Origin: DATAGF01 sp963819845
GTDB taxonomy: Bacteria; Actinomycetota; Thermoleophilia; Miltoncostaeales; Miltoncostaeaceae
DNA length: 64,000 nt
Assembly: GCA_963819845.1 (NCBI GenBank)
Contig: CAWFXQ010000008.1
Span: 310,001 to 374,000, forward strand
Direction: 5' to 3'
Part shown: positions 1 through 8,686 of the stretch, piece after piece
Layout: each line of letters begins with the position of its first letter
Position numbering within the stretch: position 1 is the first letter of the stretch
Notes under the pieces: generated by a model
The model's input: only the letters and a program-made list of their open reading frames with translations
Told to the model about the DNA's origin: nothing
Database searches by the model: none
Translations under genes and position numbers: made by a program

Positions 1-1090
1 CCCGTCCCGGGCACGACGACGCCCGAGCCCGACCCGTTCGAGCTCGAGAGGCTCGCCATGCCGCCGTCGGCGTCGATGGCGCTGATGTGGGTCGTCAACC
101 CGGCCGGCTTCCGGCCGGCCGGCGCCCCGGGGCCGCCGCCGCCGGCCGCCATCCGCGCCCAGATCAGCTCGAGCGCGTCCTCCTCACGGAGCGCCCGGGC
201 GAAGTCGTCGTCGCGGAGGGCGTTCGCCGCGGCGCCGGCGCGGGCGACCGCGCCGTAGTGAGCGACGTCGCCGACCGGGGCCGGGCCGGCGTCCAGCGCG
301 CGCAGGGCGGCGGCGATCAGCGCCCCGCCCGACGACGGCGGCGGGTTGGTCAGGACGGTGACGTCGCGGTACCCGACCTGGAGCGGGGCCCGCTCGACGA
401 CGCGGTACGCGGCCAGGTCCTCGTGGGTGACCAGGCCGCCCGCCTCCTCGAGGTGGCCGACGATGGCGTCGGCGAGGGGCCCGTCGCGCATGCTGGCGGC
501 GCCCTCGCGGCCCAGGTGCGCCAGCGTCGCGGCGAGGTCCGGGAAGGCCAGCCGGTCGCCCTCGCCGAGCAGCCGCCCCTCCCGGGCGTAGACGGCCGCG
601 GCGCCGGGCGTGGCGGTGAGCATGTCGCCGAGGATGGCGTGCAGGTAGGCGGCCTCGCGCCCGAGGACGACGCCGTCGCGCGCCAGGCGCACGGCGGGCT
701 CGACGAGGTCGGGGAGGGGCAGGCGCCCCATGCGCCGGTGCGCCTCTCCCAGCCCGGCGATCATTCCGGGCACGGCGACCGAGGCGGGCCCGATGTGGAA
801 GATCTGCTCGGCCCCGCCGAAGGGCACCGTGAAGCTGTCGAGCTCGTCCGGGTCGAGGGGCCGGCCCCGTGGTCCGAGGCCCGGGACGGCCACGAAGAAG
901 TCGAGCAGCGTCGTCGCGCCGTCGGGCGCCCGCACCAGGAGGAACCCGCCGGCGCCGGGCCCCGTGAGCGGGCTCTCGGCGACCGCCGCGGCGAAGGCGG
1001 CCGCGCAGACGGCGTCAACGGCCCCGCCGCCGCGGGACAGCGCCTCCGCGCCGGCCCGCGCGGTCAGGGGGTGGCCGGCCGCGACCGCAC
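1..1090 (-). CDS. ggt: Gamma-glutamyltransferase, C-terminus cut by window edge
   Basis: The minus-strand reading gives about 360 residues of a gamma-glutamyltranspeptidase, an autoprocessing Ntn hydrolase that moves or hydrolyses the gamma-glutamyl group of glutathione-like substrates. Seen: AVAAGHPLTA near the start, a GPGAGGFLLV glycine turn, the NPPPSSGG motif, and the TTH processing site near bases 85-100 whose Thr becomes the new N-terminal nucleophile, followed by SNGSGSG. The rest of the small subunit lies outside the window. No ATG, GTG or TTG is in frame at the obvious start; the GTG at 1090 is one frame off, so the start is unresolved or carries an indel. It lies 27 bases downstream of ftsZ on the same strand, an unusual neighbour. 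Confidence 0.85.
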
Positions 1091-1117
1091 CGACCGGCGG
1101 GTCGGGCCCGCGCGTCG

Positions 1118-2488
1118 CTACGCCGCGTCCTCCGGCTCGTCGCCGCCTCGGCCCGGCCGGCGGAACACGCCGGTCAACTCGGGGTCGAGCTCGGGCGGGG
1201 GCTGGATCTCCACGTCGAAGACCTTCGGCGAGCCGGGCTCCTCGGCGCCTGCGCCCGCCCCGGGGGCGGGCGTGTCCGAGCCGCCCGGATAGGGCAGTTC
1301 GAAGCGGGTGACGCGCTCGGCGCGGCGCGACAGCGACGAGCGCTCGGCCCGGGCGGCCGGGGCCGCCTCGCGCGCCGGGCCGCCGGCGGGCGGGCCCGCG
1401 CGCACCCCGCTGAAGTTGGCGGCCACGACGGTGACCCACACCTGCCCGGACAGCTCGGGGTCGATGGTCGCGCCGAAGATGATGTTGGCCTCGGGATCCG
1501 CCGCGTCGGCCACCACGCGCGCCGCCTCGCTGACCTCGACGAGCGACAGGTCGGGGCCCCCGGTCACGCCCAGCAGGATGCCGCGAGCGCCGTCGATGGG
1601 CGTCTCCAGCAGCGGCGAGGCGATCGCCGCCTGTGCCGCCTCGGTCGCGCGGTTGCCGCCGCCCGCGTAGCCGATGCCCAGCAGCGCCGTCCCCGCGTCG
1701 CTGATGATGGTGCGGACGTCGGCGAAGTCGAGGTTGATGAGCCCCGGCAGCGTGATGAGGTCGCAGATGCCCTGCACGCCCTGACGCAGGAGGTCGTCGC
1801 AGACCTTGAAGGCCTCGACCATGCTGGTGCCGCGCTCCAGCACGGCCATCAGGCGGTCGTTGGGGATGATGATCACCGTGTCGGCGGCCGTCTGCAGGGC
1901 CTCGAGCCCGCGCGCCGCGGCCTCGGTGCGCCGGCTGCCCTCGAAGCCGAACGGCCGGGTCACCACCGCCACCGTCAGGGCGCCCATCTCGCGGGCGATC
2001 TTCGCGACCAGGGGGGCGCCGCCGGTGCCGGTGCCGCCGCCCTCGCCGGCCGCGATGAACACGAGGTCGCTGCCGCGCAGCGCCCGGCGCACCTGCTCCT
2101 CGCTCTCGCGCACCGCCTGCTCGCCGAGGTGCGGGTCGCCGCCCGTGCCGAGCCCCCGCGTGATCTCCATGCCCACGGGGATGCGGACGTCGGCCTCGCT
2201 CACCTCCAGCGCCTGCCGGTCGGTGTTGACGGCGACGAACTCGACGCCGCGCAGCCCGGCCTCGATCATGCGGTCGACCGCGTTGCAGCCGGCCCCGCCG
2301 ACGCCGACCACGCGGATGACGGCGACGTAGTTCGACAGGTCGCCGCTCGCCGGGCCGCGCTCGGGCACGAAGTCGCCGCCGCCCGAGCCCTCGTCGAGTG
2401 GGTCGGTGCTGCGGAAGAGCTCCGACAGCGGGCCCTCGCGCATGCTCGGCCGCGACCGCCCGCCCTCGGGACGGCGGGGCTCGGTCAC
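1118..2488 (-). CDS. ftsZ: Cell division GTPase FtsZ
   Basis: This is the tubulin homologue that forms the cytokinetic ring. The GTPase core is intact: GVGGAGCNAV near residue 60, the tubulin signature GEGGGTGTGG in the E/G form typical of actinobacteria, PNDRL, and the T7 loop NLDFADV. I chose the GTG at 2488 because it overlaps the parA stop (GTGA), giving 456 residues; an ATG at 2443 is an alternative. The tail is about 100 residues, rich in Pro, Ala and Glu. It ends in acidic residues after LTGVFRRPGRGG and lacks a clear D-x-P-x-F-L-R peptide, the usual docking site for FtsA or SepF. No murC, ftsQ or sepF neighbours are present, so this ftsZ is outside a classical division cluster or is a second copy. 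Confidence 0.95.
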   Translation of the reverse strand: MTEPRRPEGGRSRPSMREGPLSELFRSTDPLDEGSGGGDFVPERGPASGDLSNYVAVIRVVGVGGAGCNAVDRMIEAGLRGVEFVAVNTDRQALEVSEADVRIPVGMEITRGLGTGGDPHLGEQAVRESEEQVRRALRGSDLVFIAAGEGGGTGTGGAPLVAKIAREMGALTVAVVTRPFGFEGSRRTEAAARGLEALQTAADTVIIIPNDRLMAVLERGTSMVEAFKVCDDLLRQGVQGICDLITLPGLINLDFADVRTIISDAGTALLGIGYAGGGNRATEAAQAAIASPLLETPIDGARGILLGVTGGPDLSLVEVSEAARVVADAADPEANIIFGATIDPELSGQVWVTVVAANFSGVRAGPPAGGPAREAAPAARAERSSLSRRAERVTRFELPYPGGSDTPAPGAGAGAEEPGSPKVFDVEIQPPPELDPELTGVFRRPGRGGDEPEDAA

Positions 2489-3282
2489 GCCGCCTTCTTG
2501 CCGCGCCCTGCCGCCATGCCCATGGGGCCCTCCCAGACCTCGCGCGCCAGGTGACGGTACCATCGGGCCGCCTGGCCCTGCGGGTCGTAGCGCAGGACGC
2601 TCTTGCCCTCCACGGGCGCCTCGGCGAACCGGATGGTCTTGCCGATGCGGGTCCGGTAGACGCGCTTCCCGAAGCTCTGCTCGAGAAGCTGCACCGCCTC
2701 GCGGCCGTGGATCGTGCGGCCGTCGTACATGGTCGGGAGGATACCCACGATGTCGACGCGCGGGTTGAGGTTCTCGCGCACCTGGGCCAGCGTCTCGCGC
2801 AGCTGGGCCAGCCCGCGCAGCGACAGGTACTCGCACTGCACCGGCACGACCACCCCGTCGGCCGCGACCATGGCGTTCACCGTGAGCAGGCCGAGCGACG
2901 GCGGCGTGTCGAGCAGGATGTAGTCGTAGAGGTCGCGCACCGGCCGCAGCGCGCGCTCGAGGGCCCGCTCGCGGCCGATCATGCTCGACAGCGCCAGCTC
3001 GGCGCCGGCGAGCTCGATCCCGGCCGGGGCGACGTCGATCTCGTGGGTCTCGATGATCTCGGAGATCTGGGCCCGGCCGGTGAGGACGTGGTACATCCCG
3101 ACCGACAGCGACTCGACGTCGATCCCTTGGCTCATCGACAGGTTGCTCTGCGGGTCGAGGTCGACCGCGAGCACCCTCGCGCCGAGGTCGTGGAGGCCGA
3201 CGCCCAAGTTGAGCGTCGTGGTGGTCTTGGCGACGCCGCCCTTCTGGTTGGCGAGGGCGAGGACGCGGGCGGGTCGGGACAT
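2485..3282 (-). CDS. ParA/Soj-family ATPase, co-translated with ftsZ
   Basis: This is a deviant-Walker ATPase of the ParA/MinD superfamily, about 265 residues. Visible are the KGGVAKTT P-loop near residue 15, VDLDPQSN (Walker A'), and LLDTPPSLG (Walker B). It has no N-terminal helix-turn-helix, so it resembles chromosomal Soj-type proteins rather than plasmid autoregulators. ATG 3282 has AAGGTG about eight bases upstream; a GTG at 3291 is an alternative. No parB or parS-like repeat is nearby. The stop overlaps the ftsZ start by four bases, so translation is probably coupled. That suggests, without proving, a role in placing the division ring or nucleoid rather than plasmid-style partition. 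Confidence 0.93.
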   Translation of the reverse strand: MSRPARVLALANQKGGVAKTTTTLNLGVGLHDLGARVLAVDLDPQSNLSMSQGIDVESLSVGMYHVLTGRAQISEIIETHEIDVAPAGIELAGAELALSSMIGRERALERALRPVRDLYDYILLDTPPSLGLLTVNAMVAADGVVVPVQCEYLSLRGLAQLRETLAQVRENLNPRVDIVGILPTMYDGRTIHGREAVQLLEQSFGKRVYRTRIGKTIRFAEAPVEGKSVLRYDPQGQAARWYRHLAREVWEGPMGMAAGRGKKAA

Positions 3283-3429
3283 CGTGCGCACCTTGGTGGG
3301 GGCGGCTCTGGCTTTGGCCCCGTTTCGCCGCCCGGGCGCGATCTCCTTGCGGGGCGCTCCGCAGCCCTTAGGACCGACGGCGCGTGTCAGGGTGCGCCGG
3401 GCTGGGCTTGCGCGAGTGCGCGCAGGCGG

Positions 3430-3567
3430 TCAGCCAGCGGAAGTCGTCGCCGCACCCGCCGCTCCTGCCGCGCCCGCGGCGTCCTCCGCAAGCCGGCGAA
3501 CGACGAACGCCGCGAAGAGCAGCAGCCCCGGATCGAGCCCTGCGGGCTCCCCCACGATGATGCTCAC
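3430..3567 (-). CDS. Possible 45-residue hydrophobic small protein
   Basis: A GTG-started frame encodes 45 residues with one hydrophobic stretch (GLLLFAAFVV) followed by RRLAED and an Ala/Gly tail. It lies in the 317-base space between the response regulator and parA. No convincing Shine-Dalgarno precedes the GTG, so it may be noncoding. The remaining sequence from 3292 to 3429 is GC-rich and probably carries the parA promoter; I see no clear hairpin or other gene there. Confidence 0.25.
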   Translation of the reverse strand: MSIIVGEPAGLDPGLLLFAAFVVRRLAEDAAGAAGAAGAATTSAG

Positions 3568-3608
3568 CTGTCGCCGACCCCAGCCCTTGCCAGGTTCTGC
3601 CGCCGGCC

Positions 3609-4280
3609 TCAGTCGGGCGGCAGCTCCAGGCGCCGCTGGCCGGCCCAGGCGGCGGCCTGCGACCGGCGCTGGAAGCCCAGCTTCCGCAGCAGTTGGCTCA
3701 CGTGGTTCCGCACGGTCTTCTCGGAGAGGTGCAGCACCTCGCCGATGGCGCGGTTGGTGTAGCCCTCGGCGATCAGGGCCAGCATGCGCCGCTCGCGGTC
3801 GGTGAGGCCGGCCAGCTCGGCCTCGGCCTGCTTGGCCGACAGCTCGCGGAACTGGGTCAGCAGCGCGCCGGCCGCGCGCGGGTCGAGCGACGACTCGCCG
3901 GCCGCGGCCTCGCGGATCGCCTGGGTGAGGCGCTCGGCGTCGGCCTGCTTGAGCAGGTAGCCGCTCGCGCCCGCCATCACCGCGCCCACGATCGCCTCCT
4001 CGTCGGAGTAGGAGGTCAGCATCAGCACCCGGGCCTCGGGGTGGTCGGCCTTGATGCGCCGGCACGCCTCGACGCCGCTGCCGTCGGGCAGCCGCACGTC
4101 CATGAGCACCACGTCCGGGTGGGTCTGCTCGTTCAGCTGCACGGCCTCGGCCGCGGTCTGGGCCTCGCCGACCACGCGGAAGCCGGCCGAATGCGACAGC
4201 AGCGAGCGCAGGCCGATGCGCACGACGGCGTGGTCGTCGACGATCAGCACCCGGATGGGCTCGGTGGGGGCGGTGGTCAT
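3609..4280 (-). CDS. NarL/LuxR-type response regulator
   Basis: A 223-residue two-component regulator. The receiver domain (about 10-125) shows the acidic pair in VDDH, the phospho-acceptor Asp in VLMDVRLPDG, the Thr switch in LMLTSYSD and the Lys in YLLKQAD. The C-terminal LuxR helix-turn-helix (about 155-215) shows LTDRERRML, GYTNRAIGEVL and SEKTVRNHV. The start ATG overlaps the kinase stop as ATGA, so the two are translationally coupled and surely partners. The regulon is not evident; no matching inverted repeat stands out upstream. Confidence 0.93.
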   Translation of the reverse strand: MTTAPTEPIRVLIVDDHAVVRIGLRSLLSHSAGFRVVGEAQTAAEAVQLNEQTHPDVVLMDVRLPDGSGVEACRRIKADHPEARVLMLTSYSDEEAIVGAVMAGASGYLLKQADAERLTQAIREAAAGESSLDPRAAGALLTQFRELSAKQAEAELAGLTDRERRMLALIAEGYTNRAIGEVLHLSEKTVRNHVSQLLRKLGFQRRSQAAAWAGQRRLELPPD

Positions 4281-5737
4281 GGCGTCGGCACCTCTCGCAG
4301 AAGGTCGGGGGACGGTGAGGCCTCGGGCTCGGGCTCCTCGCTGTCGAGCGGCACGGCGAGGGTCACGCGGGTGCCGCCGCCCCGCGCGGGCTCCACCAGC
4401 AGGCGGCCGCCCAGGCGGCGGGCCCGCTCGCGCATGTTGCGCAGACCCTGCCCGCCGCCGTCGCCGTTGACGCCGGCGCCCGGGCCGCACCCGTCGTCGG
4501 CCACCACGAGGTCGATCTCGTCGGGGGCGAGGACCAGCGCGACCCGCACCCGGCAGGCCCCGGCGTGCCGGGCCGTGTTCGAGAGGGCCTCGCGCAGGAT
4601 CTGCTCGAGGTGCTGGCCGGCCTCCTCGGGCAGCGGGCCGCAGGGACCGGGCCGCTCGACGGCGTAGCGCACGTCGCTGCCGGTCTCCTCGGCGAACCGG
4701 CGCGTGAGCTCGGCCAGGCCCGCCGCGATGCCGTCGGGCGTGGCCGGCGCCGTCGCCAGGTCGCGGATGTACGCGCGGATGCCGTCGGTCGCGGCGTTGA
4801 GATCGGCGACGACCTCCTGCACCTCCCGCCGCACCGACCTGTCGTCGCAGCGGATGGCCACGGCCTCGAGGTGGAGGCCGGCGGCGTACAGCGACTGGAT
4901 CGTGCCGTCGTGCAGGTCGCGCCCGAAGCGGGCCCGCTCCTCCGCGATCGCGCGGGCGCGGTCGAGCGCCTCCAGCCGCTGCTTCGCCTCGACGTCGAAG
5001 ATCTCGAGCAGCTTCACCGCCAGCACGCACAGGGTCAGCCCGATGACCGCGCGCAGCACCTCCAGCGGCAGGCTCGTCGCGTCGAACCAGCCGTCGGCGT
5101 CGCCGATCCCGCCCGGGGAGACCGGCCCGCCGGCGACGATGACCCCGCCGACCACCGCATAGGCGGCCAGGGCGCCGGCGGCCGCCGCGGCGTAGGGGCG
5201 GATGCCCGTCATCCCCGCGTCGCCGAGCTCGCTGCGCTGGCGCCAGAGCCCGACCGCCGCCAGGAGCGCCCCGGGCAGCAGCAGGGTGTAGCGGGCCAGC
5301 GACACGACGGCCGCCTCCCATTCGGCCGCGCTCCAGCCCGCGGGCTCGGCGGCCAGGGCGCAGCCGGCGACGATCCCCGCCGCGGCGACCAGAGAGAGCG
5401 CGGTCAGCGAGCGGCGGGCGATGGCGCTGAGGCCCAGCAGCCGGAGCCCGAACTGCACCAGGAAGAGGAAGGCCGCGACCTGCACGATGCCCCTCAGCAC
5501 GACGAGGCCCTCGACGAGGCCCTCGCTGAGGTAGCCCTCCTGGATCGGCACGAAGGCGTAGCCCCAGACGGCGAACGCCTCGACGAAGGCGAAGCTCGCG
5601 AGCCAGATCAGCGAGGAGGAGAGGGTGAGGCGGGTCGCCCGCCGCCGCTGCAGCCAGACGGCGAAGCCCAGCGAGAAGAAGACCAGCCCCTGCGCGAACA
5701 GGATGATGGTCTCGTTCTGGACGAAGAACTCGCGCAC
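4277..5737 (-). CDS. Membrane sensor histidine kinase (HisKA_3 family)
   Basis: About 486 residues from the GTG at 5737, chosen because it begins just before the first hydrophobic segment; an in-frame ATG at 5809 would add 24 Arg-rich residues. The N-terminal half holds about seven predicted membrane segments and no obvious extracellular sensor domain, so the signal may be sensed in the membrane. The dimerisation/phospho-acceptor box reads ERARFGRDLHDGTIQSL near residue 290, with the His in DLHDG. It is followed by a HATPase with N-box ALSNTARHAG and G-box GGGQGLRNM. It pairs with the downstream NarL-type regulator. Confidence 0.92.
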   Translation of the reverse strand: MREFFVQNETIILFAQGLVFFSLGFAVWLQRRRATRLTLSSSLIWLASFAFVEAFAVWGYAFVPIQEGYLSEGLVEGLVVLRGIVQVAAFLFLVQFGLRLLGLSAIARRSLTALSLVAAAGIVAGCALAAEPAGWSAAEWEAAVVSLARYTLLLPGALLAAVGLWRQRSELGDAGMTGIRPYAAAAAGALAAYAVVGGVIVAGGPVSPGGIGDADGWFDATSLPLEVLRAVIGLTLCVLAVKLLEIFDVEAKQRLEALDRARAIAEERARFGRDLHDGTIQSLYAAGLHLEAVAIRCDDRSVRREVQEVVADLNAATDGIRAYIRDLATAPATPDGIAAGLAELTRRFAEETGSDVRYAVERPGPCGPLPEEAGQHLEQILREALSNTARHAGACRVRVALVLAPDEIDLVVADDGCGPGAGVNGDGGGQGLRNMRERARRLGGRLLVEPARGGGTRVTLAVPLDSEEPEPEASPSPDLLREVPTP

Positions 5738-5861
5738 GTGGCGCCCTCGGGAACGGTGGCGGAAACGCCGCGGCGGGCGGGGACCCCATCGATTCCCCTC
5801 CCGCCGCACGATCCGCCGGAATCGACCCCCGCTGGGGCCGATTGTAGCGCCGGGCCCCCCG

Positions 5862-6119
5862 CTAGCCCCCGAGAACCGCCTCGAGCTGGGCGCGCAGGGC
5901 CGCGACGGCCTGCTCGCCGCCCGCGGCCTCGATGACCTCGGGCTCCTCGAGCAGGGCGCGGCGGTTGACCAGGTTGCTGCGGTTGACCACGTAGGGGTCC
6001 TCCAGGACGTCGTTGAGCGTGCGGCCCGCCCGCAGCTGCCGCACGACGTACTCGATCAGCCGCTTGTGCTTCGCCGACTCGCTGTTGACGAGCTTGCGGA
6101 CCTCGTCCTGGATCCCCAT
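5862..6119 (-). CDS. Conserved small hypothetical protein downstream of htpX
   Basis: An 85-residue, mostly helical, charged protein with no signal peptide or membrane segment. It begins MGIQDEVRKLVNSESAKHK and has basic LIEYVVRQLRAGR and acidic/Leu-rich C-terminal parts. Codon use is like its neighbours and it starts only 10 bases after the htpX stop, so it is probably in the same transcript. I do not recognise a named family. A role alongside the HtpX membrane protease is suggested only by position. Confidence 0.7.
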   Translation of the reverse strand: MGIQDEVRKLVNSESAKHKRLIEYVVRQLRAGRTLNDVLEDPYVVNRSNLVNRRALLEEPEVIEAAGGEQAVAALRAQLEAVLGG

Positions 6120-6129
6120 CGCCGGCCCC

Positions 6130-7032
6130 CTAGAAGGACTGCAGCTGCATGCTGGCGGCGCCCGCCATCCGGCGGAGGCGCGCGACGCGCTCCTCCATCG
6201 GGGGGTGGGTCGAGAACAGCCGCTTGAAGCCGCCGCCGCGCCCCTGCGCGTCGGCCTGCAGCGGGTTGACGATGTAGAGCGGCTCCGCCGCCGGGTTGAC
6301 CCGCATCGGGATCGCCTTCGCGGTGCGATGGAGCGTCTCGAGGGCGTCGGCCAACGGGTTGGGGTCGCCGAGGTACTCGGCGCCGGTCGCGTCCGCCACG
6401 TACTCGCGCTGCCGCGAGATGGCGAGCTGGATGATGACCGCCGCGATCGGGGCCAGGATGATCGTCGCCAGCGTCCCGATCAGCCCGAGCGGGTTCTCGT
6501 CGTCGCCGCCGAAGAACAGCGAGAACTGCAGGAAGTTGGCGATCGCCGCGATCGCCCCGGCCACCATCGCCGCGATGCTCGCGATGAGGATGTCGCGGTT
6601 GGCGATGTGCGCCATCTCGTGAGCGAGGACCCCCTCGAGCTCGCGCGGGCCGAGGGCCCGCTGGATGCCCGACGTGACCGCGATGGACGCGTGGCTCGGG
6701 TTGCGGCCGGTCGCGAAGGCGTTCGGCTGCTCGGCCGGGGTGACGTGGACGCGCGGCTTGGGCACGCCGGCCCGCTCGGCGAGCCGCGCGATCATCTGGT
6801 GGAGCTCCGGCTCCTCCTGCGGGCTCACCTCGACGGCGCGGCTCATCTTGAGCGCGATCGACCCGCTGAACCAGTACATGACGAAGTTGAAGGCGACCGC
6901 GATCGCCGCGAACAGGATCAGCCCGGTCGCGCCGCCCACGAGGTAGCCGATCGCCAGCAGCAGGGCCGTGAGAGCGGCCACGAGCACGAACGTCTTGAAA
7001 ACGTTGCCCGCCTTGTACGAGGCGAGGTTCAT
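6130..7032 (-). CDS. htpX: HtpX-family membrane zinc metalloprotease (M48B)
   Basis: A 300-residue integral membrane protease expected to degrade damaged membrane proteins. Two N-terminal membrane helices (about 10-55) are followed by the M48 core: zinc motif HEMAH near residue 135, two further hydrophobic segments, and the third ligand Glu in the EYVAD region near 205. A strong AAGGAGG sits seven bases before the ATG. A TATACT hexamer at 7093-7098 on this strand could be the -10 element. The gene is divergent from a lipoprotein and is followed by a small partner gene. Confidence 0.95.
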   Translation of the reverse strand: MNLASYKAGNVFKTFVLVAALTALLLAIGYLVGGATGLILFAAIAVAFNFVMYWFSGSIALKMSRAVEVSPQEEPELHQMIARLAERAGVPKPRVHVTPAEQPNAFATGRNPSHASIAVTSGIQRALGPRELEGVLAHEMAHIANRDILIASIAAMVAGAIAAIANFLQFSLFFGGDDENPLGLIGTLATIILAPIAAVIIQLAISRQREYVADATGAEYLGDPNPLADALETLHRTAKAIPMRVNPAAEPLYIVNPLQADAQGRGGGFKRLFSTHPPMEERVARLRRMAGAASMQLQSF

Positions 7033-7180
7033 CGTCCCTCCTTCGGGATCACGCCGCCCGGGACCCCTCTCCATTCCCGGCGCGACATCCTGAGTATAGG
7101 AGAGGTGTGAACGGCGGCAGCCCTCCCGCCGTTGCCGGAGGGTTAAGAGGATCGGCGGCGCCGAGGCTACCCTCCAGGGC

Positions 7181-7903
7181 GTGCGATCCCTCGCTCTCGC
7201 GGCCCTCCTGGGCGCCGTCCTGGCCTGCGCCGCGTGCGGGCCGACGGGCCCCGCCGAGGCCGGCGGTGACGACGCCGACCCGGTCGCGCTGTTGTCGGTG
7301 CTGCCGAGCCCCGGGCAGCTGCGCGGCCCCCCCGCGACGCCCGCCGACGCCGAGGCCTTGCAGGTGGCTCTCACCGGCGCGCCGGACCCGGAGCTGGCCC
7401 AGCGGGTGCGCAGCCGGGCGCCGGAGGCCGCCGCCGTGCGCTCCTGGACCGGCCCGGACGGCCAGGAGCTGGTGGCGGTGGCGTCGGTCTGGGGCTCTCA
7501 CCTCGTCGCGACCGGCGTCGGGGGCGGGGCCGCCGAGGACCTCCTCCGGCGACCGGGCGCTCAGGCCTGGACACCCCGGGACGCCCCCGGCAGCCGGGGG
7601 GCGCGCATCGACGCGCCCGGGCGCGAGGCCCGGCGGCTCGCGTTCGCGGTGGGGCCCAACTCGGTCTACGTCCGGTCGGAGGGGCCCGTCCCGGACGACG
7701 TCGTGGCCAAGACGGTGCGCCGTCTGGTCCAGACGCTGGAGGGGCTCGACGTCCGAGCTAGTCGCAGCAGTCCTGAGCGAATCGCAGCGAGCAAGGACGC
7801 GATCAGCCCCAATATCGAGATGATGTTGGCTCCGAGGACGCCGCATCGCGCCGCGATGCAGCCAGGAGTCTGCGACTCGGGACACTGGCGCGTCACGGGG
7901 TGA
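7181..7903 (+). CDS. Putative lipoprotein of unknown function
   Basis: A 240-residue protein starting at GTG with a type II signal peptide: basic MRSLALAALLGAVLACAAC, in which a Cys of the ACAAC stretch would be lipidated. The following domain (about 30-190) is unrecognised, with alternating hydrophobic strands and no catalytic motif I can name. The last 45 codons (7757-7900) look different, with more A/T-rich codons and odd composition; the natural C-terminus may have been replaced or extended there. The 3' end overlaps the convergent permease gene by 11 bases. Confidence 0.65.
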   Translation: MRSLALAALLGAVLACAACGPTGPAEAGGDDADPVALLSVLPSPGQLRGPPATPADAEALQVALTGAPDPELAQRVRSRAPEAAAVRSWTGPDGQELVAVASVWGSHLVATGVGGGAAEDLLRRPGAQAWTPRDAPGSRGARIDAPGREARRLAFAVGPNSVYVRSEGPVPDDVVAKTVRRLVQTLEGLDVRASRSSPERIAASKDAISPNIEMMLAPRTPHRAAMQPGVCDSGHWRVTG

Positions 7904-8686
7904 GGTCGCGCCGCCCCACCAGCACCAGGGCGGCCGCCGCGCTCAGCGCCGCCAGGCCGCCCAGCACCGCGACGTCCTCGGCGCCGAGCCGCCCGTCGCC
8001 CAGCACGGCCGGCGGGTCGAGGTAGCGGAAGATCGACAGCGGCCCGAGCGGCTCGGCGACCGACCAGACCTGCGCCAGGTAGTCCACGGCGTACGAGACG
8101 ATCACGAACCCGGACGCCCAGGCCACGACCCGGCCCCCCGTCCTCACCAGCGATGCCACGAGCAACGCCACGCCGCCGACCGCGAGGAAGCAGAGGTAGC
8201 TGCCGAGCACGGCGAGGGCGAGCGGCCCCGGGTCGACCGGCGCCAGGTCGTCGACGACCTGGCTCGCCACGAGGCCGCCCAGATAGCCCCCGGCGCAGAC
8301 GACGGCGAGGCCGGTGGCCATCGCCAGCGCGTGGGCCGCGAGCCAGGCGGGCGGCCGCACGGGCCGCGACAGCAGCAGCTCCGCCGTGCCGTCCTCGGTC
8401 TCCCGGGCCGGTGCGGCCGCCATCGAGATCGCGGCCGCCGCGGGCAGGGCGAGCGCCACCGGGTGCAGGTAGCCCGAGCCGGCGTAGCCGGTGGGCGTGG
8501 CGATGTCGGCCGAGCCGGCCAGCGCGCGCAGCGCCGGGGCAGGGCGTCGACCAGCTCGCGGATGGCGTTCTGGTCGACCGAGGCGTACGACAGGCCCACC
8601 ACCAGCTCGAAGAGGGCGAAGCCGATCGCCAGCACGAGGATCCGCGCCCCGGCCCGCTCCCAGGCCAGCCCGTAGACGGTCCTCAT
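7893..8686 (-). CDS. ABC-2 type transporter permease, frameshifted
   Basis: A membrane permease partner of the upstream ATPase, about 264 residues once the frame is repaired. The N-terminus begins MRTVYGLAWERAGARI at ATG 8686, which overlaps the ATPase stop (ATGA). The reading breaks after IRELVDALP and resumes one frame over at ALRALAGSAD. Restoring one G in the G run at 8536-8539 joins both halves seamlessly. Six hydrophobic segments and the ETEDGTAELLLSRPV motif are typical of ABC-2 exporters. The substrate is unknown. A consensus error is more likely than a true pseudogene. Confidence 0.8.

Noticed and set aside
1118..2836. A longer FtsZ reading extending upstream to 2836
   Set aside because: The extra 116 residues are antiparsed parA sequence; the GTG at 2488 overlaps the parA stop as expected for coupled genes.
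3609..5789. One 726-residue protein spanning kinase and regulator
   Set aside because: The upstream part is the kinase gene read in the wrong frame; the two real genes overlap at ATGA 4277-4280.
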